Positions 48,904-61,189 of a stretch of DNA of 64,000 nucleotides are shown piece after piece. How positions within the stretch are numbered: the first letter of the stretch is position 1; every line of letters starts with the position of its first letter. A program made the position numbers and the translations under genes. The notes under the pieces are model-generated. The model was not told the origin of the DNA and searched no databases. It was given only the letters and a program-made list of their open reading frames with translations. The stretch lies in NCBI RefSeq assembly GCF_022965805.1, contig NC_133104.1:43258682-43322681 (forward strand), given 5' to 3'. Source of the DNA: Primulina eburnea (lineage: Eukaryota > Streptophyta > Magnoliopsida > Lamiales > Gesneriaceae).

Positions 48904-50303
48904 CTAACCGAGTGAAGACGAAGCAACATTTGACTGATGAACTATGGGCCTTTCCAGTGTTTCACCCTGACAATGGACTATAATGAGAAAATGGGAACTG
49001 GGTAAAAGTCATTTAAGCTGCGGACATAGATAAAAGTTATAAAGACATTAAACTTACAGGGTCAGACAACTGATCTTTTATACAATAAATGGACTTCAGC
49101 ATCATTTCCATCGAATCTTTTGCCAACTGAAATTTCACATGCTTATCACCCATGTTTGGCTGAGCATCACTCTGAAGCTGCGAAAATAAATTTTACACCA
49201 GAATAAAGTATTCATCGAATTGTATTAGAAATCCACTATACCCTCAAGTTAATAACAGCTACAGGCTCTGAATGCTGCACATTCTGATTTGCCATGTTCC
49301 ATGTCATTGCCTTGAGGCGAGGGACAGTTTCCTATGCAGTAATAAAACAGCCAAAAAAACGAGAAAAAAAATCAGTATTTTGATATTACAAGAGCAGTAT
49401 TATTCTAACCTAATAGGAATTTAGCTTTCTACCAGATCCTTTGAAATATCTTCACGCCACTCTTTCTGGAACTTTTGTAGTAAGATAGTTAGCAATCTTT
49501 GCAATTCAGGAAGAACTTCAGCCGGAAACAACTTCTGAATATCATCTTTATTAACATTCTCATAAACACACTTTCTAATCAATACACGAAGGCACACCAA
49601 CAGCTGCAGAAACACAAAATTTTTTATCCCTTCAGGCGTGCAAGGTGAATTAGCACTTAGCAGCACTACAAAATCATTCCATGAGAAGTCTCTATGTCAA
49701 GGGTGGGAGGGTAGATGTATTCCAAGATGGGTTTTATACTGTGAACGGTAAAAAATAGCTAAACATGCATCATCATGCCACACACCAGCATAGCAAGCGA
49801 ACCAAATGTTAAGTAGTGCAGGCTGTGCAGCTTTTTTCCCTAAACCTGATATATGCATTGGAGATATTGATATCTGGAACCCATACACGTCACTCAGAAA
49901 AATTCAACAAGCAAGACATCACTCCCCTAACAATTCAATGAAAAACCAGAATATAGAATCAAAACCCATTAGAAAAAAAAGAAGAAGACAGAAGCTCAAG
50001 CTACATGGACAACAGGCCTCCAAATGATACCAACAAACAACATTTTATATGTATTACGGGATTGCATAACAATCCCATGGTTCGACCTAGCCTCCAAAAG
50101 ACAAAGGAAAGAAAACATACGGGGTCGAGATCAGAGTCTTCCGAGAGTTGAAGGATGTCGCGAAAGATTTGACGGTCGGCGGCGTCAAGGCCAGTACGGC
50201 GAGTGCGCCAGAGTGCCTGAAGTATGTATTCGACGGAGTCTTTGGAATTGGCCCTTACAAGAAGTGGCAAATGCTCCCACATACTGTGATTTCCATCTCC
50301 CAT
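48904..50303 (-). CDS. COMM domain-containing protein (COMMD9-like)
   Basis: Five exons in minus order join in phase: 50303-50121, 49603-49433, 49331-49242, 49177-49058 and 48966-48904, giving 208 residues. The helical N-terminal half starts MGDGNHSMWEHLPLLVRANS and continues with DAADRQIFRDILQLSEDSDL and IRKCVYENVNKDDIQKLFP. The C-terminal half fits the COMM domain: PRLKAMTWNMANQNVQHSEP, then VAVINLRLQ (the conserved strand in which a Trp comes first), then VKFQLAKDSMEMMLKSIYCI. COMMD proteins form the CCC/Commander complex with CCDC22/93 and act in endosomal sorting; their plant role is little known, and the COMMD9 label is my best match. The start is the first ATG, in a good context. All introns are GT-AG. 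No damage was seen. Confidence 0.82.
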
Positions 50304-52045
50304 CGCCTTCAATAAGATCACCACTGCGAGGATATGGCAAAATTCAGAAGTGACAATATTTAGCAGAATTTCGATTCGATTGAAATTTTGGGTATTTTTT
50401 AAGAGCCGGGATGGCCAATCCGGCTTCACCAAGAAAATAAAATTTATAAAAGTAGTACTCTTTATTATTATTTTTAAATATTTTTAGGGATTGTTTTGTA
50501 ATCTTTTACTATTTATTAAAGTTCAAGCCCATATAAAAACTGAATGGTGTCTTGGTCTGTTTTTTGATTGCCCAAAAATGCCCCTGCATCTTCTTTTATT
50601 TTCTCCTCATGTTCCTCTCTTCTCCTCTCAAATCCAACGCAGACACGAATCTTCTTCTTTTAATTTCTCCCACGTTTCTCTCAACTCATCTCAAATCCAC
50701 CTCAGACGTCGGTTTATCTTAAAACATAAAATAGATACTCTGAAATCAACTGTATCGTTTATTTGAAATCAGAAAATCCATATCTCTGATTTTCTGAAAC
50801 AGAACATCCGTAAATCTTTCATCGTCGTTGCTTCCTCTTACGCTTCCACAACAAACCAACCCCACGCTTCGATTATTTTCCTCACACTACTTAAAGCGGC
50901 ACATGGCATGGCAACGATTTCCACAAACAATCAGGTAAACCCAATAGCAGCTGCCATTTTCATTTTCTTTCGAAAAATATTCCACACAAATTGTCGTGTG
51001 AGTAACTCTTTTACACCGCCATGTTCTCACGATTTACAATTTTTTTTTTCGTTGATGGAGAGTATTAACATATCCAAATGAATTTTTAATTGATTGTTTT
51101 TTCAATATTTTTCCCACATGTTTTTGTACACCCAATTTCTGAATGCATATGATTAATCGTGTTCTGTGTAAAATTATTCATCAATTAACGTATCCAGGTA
51201 CAAAATTCCATATTTTTTGTCTCGGGAAATTCGATTATTTTGGGTTTAAAAAAAAATTATCGTTGACAGGAGGTAATCACCTCTCACAACGCAAAATGGA
51301 TGCAGGATCCTATTATTTTTTCCGATTACAAAAAAATCAAATTATCGAAGCCCCGAGATTTTTTTTGGGGGATCGAGTCTATGAATTATTGGAGAAGCAG
51401 TAAAGATGATGCATTTGTTGTTTATGTGCATTTTTTTCCTTCTGTTTTTTGACGATCTTCGGATTGCAATATAAAAATTGATGCACAAACAGTAGACATT
51501 AAAAGCCATATTTAACAGAGTGTGCCCCTCCAATTTGGCCAGTATGTTGTGATTGAATCGGTAGTCATGGCTCGGTTGCCATGTACTTTTACAGGATCCT
51601 GTTATAAATGGTGGTTAACTTTGCTATCCTCGAATGATTCAATGGAGGAGCGAGGATTATGAAGTTGGGGAGATATCCAAAGCTTAAACTTGCATACGTC
51701 TGGTGAAATAAATATACTACAATTTATGATAAGTACCTTTAGAATTTACAAGTGCTCAAATTTGTTGAGATTATTATTTCTTAATACTGTTTTGTCTTGG
51801 CACCCTTGCCCAATATCTCCATGTTATTTTACTCTGGTCTTGGGATTCAGTAGTTGTGACAGGAAAATCAAAAAGCTTACGAACAGTCAAATATATTGGC
51901 AAATAAATGGCGGATCCACGAAGAGGAAACTGTCTTTGATGTGAAGATAGACACGGGTTTGATTCACGATTATCGTCTATTTATTTTTTTAATATTTTCC
52001 TCCCTAAATATTTACACGTTTAATTCATATGCAAATGTTGTCTGG

Positions 52046-52048
<3 letters not shown>
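50304..52048. other. Upstream of the COMM gene; possible divergent transcript
   Basis: From about 50500, C/T-rich leader-like sequence on plus ends in ATGGCATGGCAACGATTTCC, then CAGGTAAAC (a possible splice donor near 50934). No continuing protein was found, so any transcript here would be untranslated or truncated. Confidence 0.3.

Positions 52049-52118
<70 letters not shown>
52049..52118. repeat. (TA)n microsatellite
   Basis: About 35 TA units. Confidence 0.96.
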
Positions 52119-52120
<2 letters not shown>

Positions 52121-52324
52121 ATGGACATCATTTGTATGGGTTTTTAGTGATTCTTTTCTTGATTTAGATGACCCAATTTCCAAATTTCCCTATCAATGAT
52201 TCAATAATTAAAGATGAGAGTCTTAGAAAAATTTACCCAGCAGCATTCCTTACATAACTCGGCTGATATATGGCTCTGCTCCTTGAATAGTTATAAATGC
52301 ATAGAACAATGTAATCTGGTGGGT

Positions 52325-52605
52325 AACTCTTCACTTTATTTTTTTGATCTCCTTCAGTTCTGAATTGAATCATTTAGATTGACTTTCAAAAGCCTTATTT
52401 TGATTAAATTTGTTTTACTTATTAGTTTTAATGCAGATGTTTCCTAAAGCGGATAATTTTAGGTTTGCTTAACTTTTATCACCACGGTTCGATAATTGAG
52501 GTAAGTTTTACATTCATTTTATTTCTTTCTTATTTCGAAAACAAAATTTATTCTCGATTAATAAGACATTGCTTCTTTTCCAACATCATTTTTTTATATG
52601 ATAGA
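52325..52605 (+). repeat. Diverged direct duplication, left copy
   Basis: Shares TTTTTTGATCTCCTTCA, CTGAATTGAATCATTTAGAT, GGTTTGCTTAACTT-like words and ATTGCTTCTTTTCCAACATC with 53060-53345, in the same order. Confidence 0.8.
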
Positions 52606-53024
52606 TATATTTTGAAGATTTATGTAATTGTAATTAAATCATCAATTTTGTTTGCACCATATCCCGTTTCATACATAAAATCACATGGAATCGTTAACAC
52701 ATCATCACTATTGCAGTAATGAAGGCTCTGCCTCGAACTTACTGTAGTCATAAATTGAGGCAGGAGAGCAGCGATTTCAAATGCACAACAGCCTGAGAGA
52801 TTACCATTATTTATCATTGTTATAGATCTTAAAAAGATAACTTCAAGAACCGAATTGCTAAGCTGACATACCTAGAGACCATATTTCCGCTTTGTAGCCA
52901 AAGGGTATATCTACAGTCAGCACGAAAAAAAAAATTACAGATCATGTAAATACAGCTGAATAATATATGGGCAACTGTGTTAGTAAAGCTAAATAATATA
53001 TGAACTTTCACCAAGCCTATTAAT

Positions 53025-53048
53025 TAACACTAGCCACCGATTCAGACG
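53025..53048 (-). mobile_element. Candidate inverted Helitron 3' terminus
   Basis: On minus, ACGCAACGCGT (weak hairpin), then CTGAATCGGTGG, then CTAG. This resembles the clearer terminus at 54000-54029 in the opposite orientation. Confidence 0.45.
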
Positions 53049-53059
53049 CGTTGCGTGAA

Positions 53060-53345
53060 TCTTTTCACTGTATTTTTTGATCTCCTTCATTTCTGAATTG
53101 AATCATTTAGATTCACTTTCAGAAGTTTTGTTCTGATTAAATTTGTTTTTCTTATGCGTTTTAATGCATATGGTTCCTAAAGTGGAAAATTTTTTGTTTG
53201 CTTAACTTATATCACTAAAGTTGACACTCTGTTCGATAATTGATGTCGGTGTTACGAAATTTTTATTTCTTTCTTCTTTTGAAATCCAAATTTATGCTCG
53301 ATAAATCACATTGCTTCTTTTCCAACATCATTTCTTATGTCATAC
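53060..53345 (+). repeat. Diverged direct duplication, right copy
   Basis: Partner of 52325-52605, about 735 bp downstream, at roughly 80 percent similarity by eye. Confidence 0.8.
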
Positions 53346-53524
53346 ATTGTCATATTATCCCATACTAAAACTAACAAATTTTAAAATTTGTTTTATTATA
53401 TCTAAGTTTTAACGAATTTATTGTACAAGTAAGATTAAGTGAAATAGTGATCAAACACTACATCTCAACTAACTACTTTTAAATTTTATTCATATTTCTC
53501 TTGCAGGTTGATAAACATTGAAAC

Positions 53525-53629
53525 ATGGAATCCGGGAGCTCAAGCGAACATAGACCAAGCAACAATGTCAATAACATGTTTTCTATCCAAAATGATGTCG
53601 CAAATCAACAACAGAGGATACAAATTTGA
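53525..53629 (+). other. Orphan exon-like 34-codon frame
   Basis: TTGCAG (an acceptor) precedes an ATG opening MESGSSSEHRPSNNVNNMF and ending QQQRIQI then stop. The Ser/Asn/Gln-rich composition resembles plant regulatory proteins, but no domain is visible. It may be captured by, or lie next to, the Helitron-like element. Confidence 0.25.
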
Positions 53630-53639
53630 GGTTCTTATA

Positions 53640-54029
53640 TTCAATAAATTTTAGTTCTATGATATTATGATATTTACTGGAAAATCATTTGACAATTTAT
53701 TTACTTTTTATTACGTTGAAATTTAGCATTATTTCACATGAGATGAATCTGTGGCTTCAAAAAAATAATGTTTCGGTCTCATGTTGTTGTAAGATCATAA
53801 ATGTTTAATATATTAGCTCAATATATTGATGACACACGCAACGTGTGTGCCTATATCATGTAAGATAACAAATTGAGTTTGACAAATTTATTTAAGCTTT
53901 GGAATCCATTGTCTTTCATGATTCAAGTACAAAATGTTTTGGTGTCATGATGTTGTAATATCATGAATCTTTTACTATATTAACCTCATATATTCATGAC
54001 ACACGCAACGCGTGTGCCTCGGTTGCTAG
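53640..54029 (+). mobile_element. Helitron-like 3' end with tandem duplicated hairpin
   Basis: ACACACGCAACGCGTGTGCC forms a stem-loop (CACACGC/GCGTGTG), followed by TCGGTTG and CTAG|T, the Helitron 3' signature of a hairpin about 10 bp before CTRR. A second hairpin, ACACACGCAACGTGTGTGCC, lies about 170 bp upstream in a diverged copy of the same segment, without the CTAG. The 5' boundary was not found. Confidence 0.65.
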
Positions 54030-54955
54030 TTTTTAATAATAAAAGTGGCCTGAATCAGGGAAAAAATGCAATTTTATCATTATTTTTATCTTGTTGCAGT
54101 TTTTCCGTCTTTATTGTCAAAAATAATCTTAGTAGTGTATTTTTTAACTTTCGACAATATTAGTTTGTTAATTAAAAATATTGATATGATATTATACCTA
54201 TGAGAACAATGTTGATATCAAGTTAGCGTCGTCTTCACACCACATCAATATAAAAAAAAAAATCTACAAATAATGATATTTAATAGGCTTTTTTGTGAGA
54301 CTGTATTACGTATTTTTATCAACAATACATATTCACCTTGCTCATATTTACCATAATAAGTATTAATTTTAACATAATAAAAATATTTTATCATGGATGA
54401 TATAAATAGGATATTCATTTGTATCACAAAATTGATCTGTAAGATCGTCTCACAAAAATTTTTGTGTATGATTTTTGTGTTTCTTTTAAAAATGACCTAT
54501 GTATATACCAATTACAAATCTAGTAATTAAAATTGTAGAATAACCCTATAATATTATAATTTTTATATATTTTTACGAAGAAAATTAATAATTAGTAAAT
54601 AAAATAGGGTGACAAAATATATCAACAAACTGCCAACGACATTAAAGGATAGGTGGACAATCATACCCCTCGAGTGTTTGTCTATACAGACCAATCACCG
54701 TGTAATTTACAAAAGAAACGAGGGTAAAATAGACTTGAAACAAGCAATAACTGATATTGGTTTTTCCCCCTATTCCCCACTACTCATCTTCACCTTTGTT
54801 AGCTCAAACTCACAACTTCACATGCAGATTGAACTCTCGTTCAACCAACTGCACAAGAAATCACGCAAGATCTCGAGCAAACATAAAGAACCCAGTTCGT
54901 TCTTGGAAAATCTTCCTTCGTGCAGTAGAAAACAGTGAAATTCAGACCAATTTTC
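54030..54955. other. Promoter and leader region of the O-FucT gene
   Basis: AT-rich with a decayed GTGAGAC copy (54286-54464). From about 54770, C/T-rich leader sequence runs to the ATG. Confidence 0.5.
54286..54464 (-). repeat. GTGAGAC-family repeat, copy L (old)
   Basis: Degenerate, but it keeps CATGGATGATATAAATAGGA, GTATCACAAAAT and ATCGTCTCACAAAAATTTTTG in the inverted order. Confidence 0.75.
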
Positions 54956-57149
54956 ATGGCAAAATCAAATAGGAGCTTCAAGAATTCATTCATCACTGTC
55001 AACCCATCGTTTTTCACTCATTTACTATCGGTTTCTCCCTTTTACTCCCCCAAGAAAAATTCAAGAATCCCCCATTACTGCTCATCATCAAATTTCGTTT
55101 TACTCTTCTTCTCTTCTCTCTTCATTCTCTGCACTTTCTTGGGTATTTGCTTCCTGACTTTCAGTCCAATTTCCTCGACTGAATGCTCAGAACTCTGGCC
55201 TTTATCAACATTTCCTTCACTTTCAGTAACCTCCCTTTCATCAGTCCTGAAACACAACTCAGGTAGTAGAGAATATGATGTAACGGTGCCACTGCCTCCA
55301 CGTGGGTTGGCTTCGAATCTAAATCTTTCAGCAGAGGAGGAGGATTTCTGGAAGCAGCCGGATGGAATGGGGTTTCAGCCCTGTTTGCGTTTCAGTCTCG
55401 AGTATCGAAAGGCCTCGAGTAGAATCGCTAAACAGAAGAGGAAGTTCTTGGTTGTGGTTGTTTCAGGAGGTTTGAACCAGCAGAGAAATCAAATTGTTGA
55501 TGCCGTTGTGATTGCGCGGATTCTTGATGCTGCATTGGTTGTGCCTGTCTTGCAGGTAAACCGCATCTGGGGAGACGAAAGGTACAAGAAATTATAGATG
55601 TATTGTATTTTTTGGAAGAGATTTCTGTATTTGCTTGGTTTCAGTTGTGTGTAACGTATTTTAAAATGCAGATTTATCTGTGCGTTGATTTGCTTTAATG
55701 GGCAACCCATAGCTATCTCTCCATCGATACTTTCATTTTGCAGTGAATTTTCTGATATATTTGATGTTGAACACTTCAAGAAAACTCTACAAGCCGATGT
55801 TCGTATCGTTTCATCGCTTCCTTCTACTCATCTAGTTCCAAAGCAATCGATTGAAAATCAAATCCCATCTCATGTGTCACCAATGTGGATCCGCGCAAGG
55901 TTCCTTCGACGGGTAAGAAACCAAGAACTTCAGTCGATGTGCAGAATCTTGTACTTAACAGAATTTTATATTTGTCCATGCAGCTGAATGAAGAAGGACT
56001 TCTCATATTGAAAGGGCTAGATTCGAAGCTCTCAAGGAATCTCCCACTCGATCTTCAAAAGCTACGTTGCAAGGTAAAAATTCAGATACTATTCTATTCT
56101 GTTACAAAGATCAAGATATCATCAGTTCTAGAATCGAGCTTGTTTAATCACTTTTATTGTTCGTATAGGTAGCGTTTCATGCTCTAAGATTGGCCAGCCC
56201 GATCCAAGATCTTGGTAATCAAATGGCCAGAAGAATGTGGATTGAGGGTCCTTACATAGCTATCCATTTAAGGCTGGAAAAAGACGTGTGGGTCAGAACC
56301 GGATGTCTCACCGGCCTAGGAATTGAATATGACAAAATAATAGCCATGGATCGAGAGTCTAATCCTGATTTCTTAACTGACAAACTGAACATGACGCAAT
56401 CTGCACGACGGCTTGCTGGATTGTGTCCTCTCAGTGCACAAGAAGTAGCAAGGTGAATGGGATGGTGTTGATTACTCTCTTACATTTGCACTATTGGTAA
56501 AGAGAGATCATACTTTTTTCTGGAAAACTGCAGATTTTTGAAGGCTTTAGGAGTATCAAGCAATGCTCGAATTTACATAGCAGGAGGAGAACCTTTTGGA
56601 GGAAACAATGCAATACAGCCACTTATAGAAGAGTTCCCAAATATCATTACAAAACATATGTTAACAAGAGAAGGAGAACTCGCTCCTTACATGAATAGGC
56701 CTTCAATTTTGGCAGCCATCGATTATATTGTTTCTTTAAGTAGCAATGTGTTTTTGCCATCCCATGGAGGCAACATGGGACGAGCTATGCAGGTGCGAAC
56801 TCCTCAAGCACTGATTCTTTATCATCATCCTATTTATCAGAGTTGATCAATGCACATTTCCAAGATTGATTTTCCTTTGTCTTGTCTTGTGTTGCATTGT
56901 TTGGAGAAGTGATTACTCGTTATGTATATGAAGGGACACCGGGCGTACGTAGGACACCGGAAATATGTAAAGCCAAACAAGCGCATGATGCTTCCTTTCT
57001 TCGAAGATACATCGATTTCTGAGGAGGAATTCAGGAAGAACATACAGAAGTTGCATAAATATTCGAAGGGTCAACCTGAGCTAAGGACCAAGAAAATGGA
57101 CAGAGATGTTTTAGCATATCCAGTTCCCGAGTGTATGTGTAAGCGATGA
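54956..57149 (+). CDS. Plant O-fucosyltransferase family protein (GT106/DUF246 type)
   Basis: Six exons (54956-55581, 55744-55912, 55984-56073, 56169-56452, 56534-56792, 56934-57149) join in phase to give 547 residues. A short cytosolic N-terminus, one membrane anchor (about 47-70: FVLLFFSSLFILCTFLGICF) and a luminal stem make a type II Golgi protein. Catalytic-domain marks include VVSGGLNQQRNQIVDAVVIA near the start, the donor-site Arg in YIAIHLRLEKDVW, IYIAGGEPFGG, and SLSSNVFLPSHGGNMGRAMQ continuing into GHRAYVGHRKYVKPNKR. These fit the group that includes PAGR-like proteins linked to pectin or arabinogalactan synthesis; acceptor and linkage are not known. I chose ATG 54956 because the preceding in-frame codons have no ATG. 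No damage was seen. Confidence 0.93.
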
Positions 57150-57273
57150 ATGTAACAAGAAAAAATGTAACTTTGTATTCAATTCATTACCTAATATACA
57201 TGATCATTGTGAACAAAACTTGTGTCATAACCTAGTTCAAGTTAGCCCGGTTTATCTTTAATTAATCATATTA

Positions 57274-58635
57274 GTGCGGTGTATTCAATCCAGATTTTTG
57301 ATGAATTTTAATGATTTTTTCAAATGATAGACTTTTATGGATTTTATATATTTTTATTGACTTTTACTGAATTTCACATATTTATAAACAGATTTATGTG
57401 GATTAATATAGACTTTTTTGCAATATTTTTATTAACTTTTACAGAATCTCACAGATTTATAAACAAATTTATGTGGATTCATGAATATTTTTTTGCAAGA
57501 TTTTTTATAGGCTTCTGTGAAATTTTTTTATCGGATTTTATAAATTTTGTACTTAATTATAACATATTATTTTTTTATTAATTTTTTTAAAATAATAATT
57601 ATTTGACATGTTTAACATATTAAGTTTGAAATAATTTTTCAATATTTATATTAATAAATAAAATTACTTATTTAAAGTAAAATCATTCAATACTTATATG
57701 TGTATATATGTGGGTTTGTATGCATGTTTGTAAATTTTTAAAAATACATCAATTGATTAATATGTAACCTTGTTTTTGAATTGATAATATATATATGAAA
57801 AGAATATTATTTATCATTGTGTGGATACAATTTTGTATAAAAATATCATAGCTTACATATTAATTGAAAATGTTAAAAAGAATTTAAAAAATCATGGTTG
57901 TTGCGAGGTTATTCAATTATTAAGCATTAAGCGATATTTTTTTTTTGGGGTCTATCTTTTATTATTATTGAATATTACATTAATTTGTATAAATCATAAA
58001 TTAAAAATCACAAAATCTATTCTACAATTCAAAATTTCCTATGATATTAAAATAAAAAATTATTAAATGAACAATCAGTAAAAAATGAAAATTTAAAATG
58101 AAATATGAAAATATATATAGAGACGCATTTCAAAAATTTGAGAGAGTGATAGAGATAGATGAGAGGAGGGAGAGAAGAGAAGAAGAGATATTATGTGAAG
58201 CGACAGCGGGATAAATAAATAGCTTGTGTACGAGTTAGAAGTTTTAAAAATCCATCTAAATCTTTGGGTTGAACCTAATACAATTTTTGACAATTTATAG
58301 TTGTACTTTAGGCTTTAATGTTTGTATATTAATGAATTTCATGAAGTTATTAAAAGTCTGTTGAAAATTTAAATACCTCTAGACTTTTATAGAGTTTTAA
58401 AAAGTCAATGTTGAATACCTCTATATTTTTATAGAGTTTTAAAAAAGTCAATGTTGAATACCTCTAGACTTTTATAGAGTTCTAAAAAGTCAATGTTAAA
58501 CTCTATGACAGTCTATTTTGAATACCACTAGACTTCTATAGAGTATACAAAAGTCTTCATTGAATACATCTACACTTTTAAAATCTACAAAATTTATTAA
58601 AAATCAATAATTTTCCTACATTGAATACACTCCCC
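57274..58635. mobile_element. Harbinger-like non-autonomous element, 1362 bp (tentative)
   Basis: Ends GTGCGGTGTATTCAAT and GGGGAGTGTATTCAAT (the latter read inverted), flanked by TTA at 57271-57273 and 58636-58638, the TSD of PIF/Harbinger elements. Internal direct repeats lie near both ends: a 74-bp duplication at about 57340-57500 and several copies of CCTCTAGACTTTTATAGAGT at 58370-58560. It has no transposase. Confidence 0.65.
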
Positions 58636-58697
58636 TTAATTTTTATTATAACTCAAAATTCATGCATATGATAGTGGATACAAATTTTATTCACTTG

Positions 58698-58700
<3 letters not shown>

Positions 58701-58760
<60 letters not shown>
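58701..58760. repeat. (TA)n microsatellite, host of the foldback insertion
   Basis: TA tract immediately left of the foldback element; it resumes to its right at 59627-59644. Confidence 0.95.
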
Positions 58761-58763
<3 letters not shown>

Positions 58764-59626
58764 GGTTGTTACCCTGCACCCAAGGGTGCAGGGTAACCGT
58801 GGGCGACAGCTGAGCTGGCGCCCACATGTGCATTTTCTTTTTTTTTAAACAACATTTAGCGACAGTTTTTCAGATTCCGTCGCGAATAGCGACGGAATAT
58901 CACAAACCGTCGCCAAACGTTTAATTTTAACAAAAAAAACCCGGACAGAGGGGAACAGAGGGACATTCACAAAATCGATTCTCCCGTCCAACCTACCGCC
59001 CACAACACAGAAAAGTTTGAGAGAAACACAACACAGAAAAGTGAGGTTCAACTGAAGGCAAATCTGGAGATCTCGTGCAAGGTTTTTCCGTGTGCCTCAA
59101 ATCCGAAGGTAACTCGATGTTGTCGGAAAATTTCACACTCCCGATAGAATTTGTGCGTGAATGTGTTAGAAAACCTCGGGTATAAAAATATGTGTGTGAA
59201 TGTAAATCGAAGTTGTTAGAAATAAAAATTTGGTTCGATGTATGTGTGAATGTAAGTGCGGCTCCAATAAAAAATTTTCCGTGCGCCTCAAAAACACAGT
59301 TTGCTTGAAACCTCACAATTTTATGAATAAAAAGGAATTTAAAAGCTCGAGTTTCTCTCAAAATTTTCTGTGTTGTGGGGCGGTAGTTTGGACGGGAGAA
59401 TCGATTTTGTGAATGCCTCTCTGTCCCCCTCTGTCCGGTTTTTTTTAAAAAAATTAGACGTTTAGCGACGGTTTTATAAAATCCGTCGGCGACGGATTAT
59501 TAAAAACCGTCGCTAAACGTTGTTTTAAAAAAAAAAAAGAAAATGCACATGTGGGCGAAAGCTGTGCGCCAGCTCAGCTGTCGCCCACGGTTACCCTGCA
59601 CCCTTGAGTGCAGGGTAACAACCCTC
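58761..59626. mobile_element. Foldback/long-TIR element, about 866 bp
   Basis: The two arms (about 58761-59030 and 59350-59626) are inverted copies over roughly 270 bp. Each starts GAGGGTTGTTACCCTGCAC. Each end also contains its own 28-bp palindrome (TTACCCTGCACCC, AA, GGGTGCAGGGTAA), followed by GTGGGCGACAGCTGAGCTGG and subterminal TTTAGCGACGG/CCGTCGCTAAA hairpins. It lies in a TA repeat, so any TSD is masked. There is no coding capacity. A MULE-like origin is possible. Confidence 0.85.
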
Positions 59627-59644
59627 AATATATATATATATATA

Positions 59645-60915
59645 AAACTTTTTATAAGTAAAATAACACTTTAATTTTTTTTAATATATTTATTTATTTT
59701 AATTATATTTATAAATGCGTGTGTTCATAAAATTTTTAAAAATATATTGATGTATAAATTAATGTTTATTCTCTATTTTCGGATACAAAATAATTGTCCT
59801 TAGACATATTGTCAAAAACAAAATTTATATACTTTTCCATACAAAAATTTATTCAAAATGAATGAATTTTTTTTTAAAATTTGGTTATCGATTACTATTG
59901 AAAATTACTGTTACATGTTTTTTTTTTAAATATTAGTAATTAAATAAACACGTTAAATTGACTTGAATAATGAAAACTCAGTTGCAATAAATTTAGTTCT
60001 GACTTTTTTATCGTCTCTCGTAAATTAAATCAATAATTAAAAATTATTTATATTGATAGATAAAAATATTTTAAATCAGTAAAATTTATCAACGTTCAAC
60101 TGTTAGTTTAAATTTTTTTGATAGGGCCAGCTTGCATTTTTGCATGTTGAAATATCAACGATCCGACTCATTTACTTTATGTAATGGAGTCAATCGACTC
60201 GAAAGACTAACATGTTTTGATCGTTTTAACTTAAATGAGAAATAAAACCGAAAAAAATGAATCGAGTTTTTATTCGGATTAATAACATTTCTTTTTAATT
60301 TTCTATTCACAACCCTAATACATATGTATGTGTGTATTTGTAACTTACTTTTGTTGGCAAGTGGGAATTAAATACTTTCAATACTTGGATATGTTCTGAG
60401 AACTTTAATCTATTTTATCCTAGGTAGGTTAGTTACATCACATGTCACATATGAAATTAACATGTTTTCAAAGGAAGCAACCGAATTCATTTCCAAGTTA
60501 CAAATTATATATAATTTTTTTTATTTAATATTATAAAGATGATCCTCCAAAATGTAATTCAAGTCAATTTATAAATGTCTTAATGATTTATAACCCATTT
60601 TTGTACTTTTATATAAATTAAATAGAACTAAATAATATTAAGGCGATTTCATATATTTTATTAGTGAAACATAACATCTCAAATGAAATAAAATCTGATA
60701 AAAAAAAAGATGAAAAACCGATTAGTTTTATTCTCGACCTATTTGAGTTGTTAAAAAAAACAATAAAATGAAATAAACCAATTTTTAAAATCGTACTTAC
60801 CCAATTAATTTAAATTATTTAATCAAAATTACCAATGTTTTGTGGAAAAAAATTACCAAATATTAGAAAATGGGTTTTGAATACTTTTTTTAAAGAAAAA
60901 TAACAATAAAAAGTA
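59645..60915. other. Intergenic AT-rich region
   Basis: No gene or nameable repeat. Confidence 0.45.
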
Positions 60916-61098
60916 GGCAAAAATTTGTGTGAGACGATCTCACGGGTCGTATTTGTGAGACGGATATCTTATTTGGGATCACCCATGAAAAAATATTATT
61001 TTTTATGCTAAGATTAATATTTTTTATTGTGAATATGTGTATGATTGATCCGTTTCACAGATTATGATCCATGAGAAGGTCTCACATGAGACTCACTC
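60916..61098 (+). repeat. GTGAGAC-family repeat, copy M
   Basis: Full-length copy from GGCAAAAATTTGTGTGAGAC to ACATGAGACTCACTC. Confidence 0.9.
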
Positions 61099-61189
61099 TA
61101 AAAAGTAATATTTTTTCATAGATGATCTAAATCAGATATTTGTCTCACAAAATACGACCCGTGAAACTGTCTCACACAAATTTTTGCCA
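61099..61189 (-). repeat. GTGAGAC-family repeat, copy N (half)
   Basis: The left half of the family in inverted orientation, directly joined to copy M, so M and N can pair as a hairpin. Confidence 0.85.

Noticed and set aside
50024..50353. 109-codon plus-strand frame
   Set aside because: Antisense to exon 1 of the COMM-domain gene, whose minus-strand exons splice in phase.
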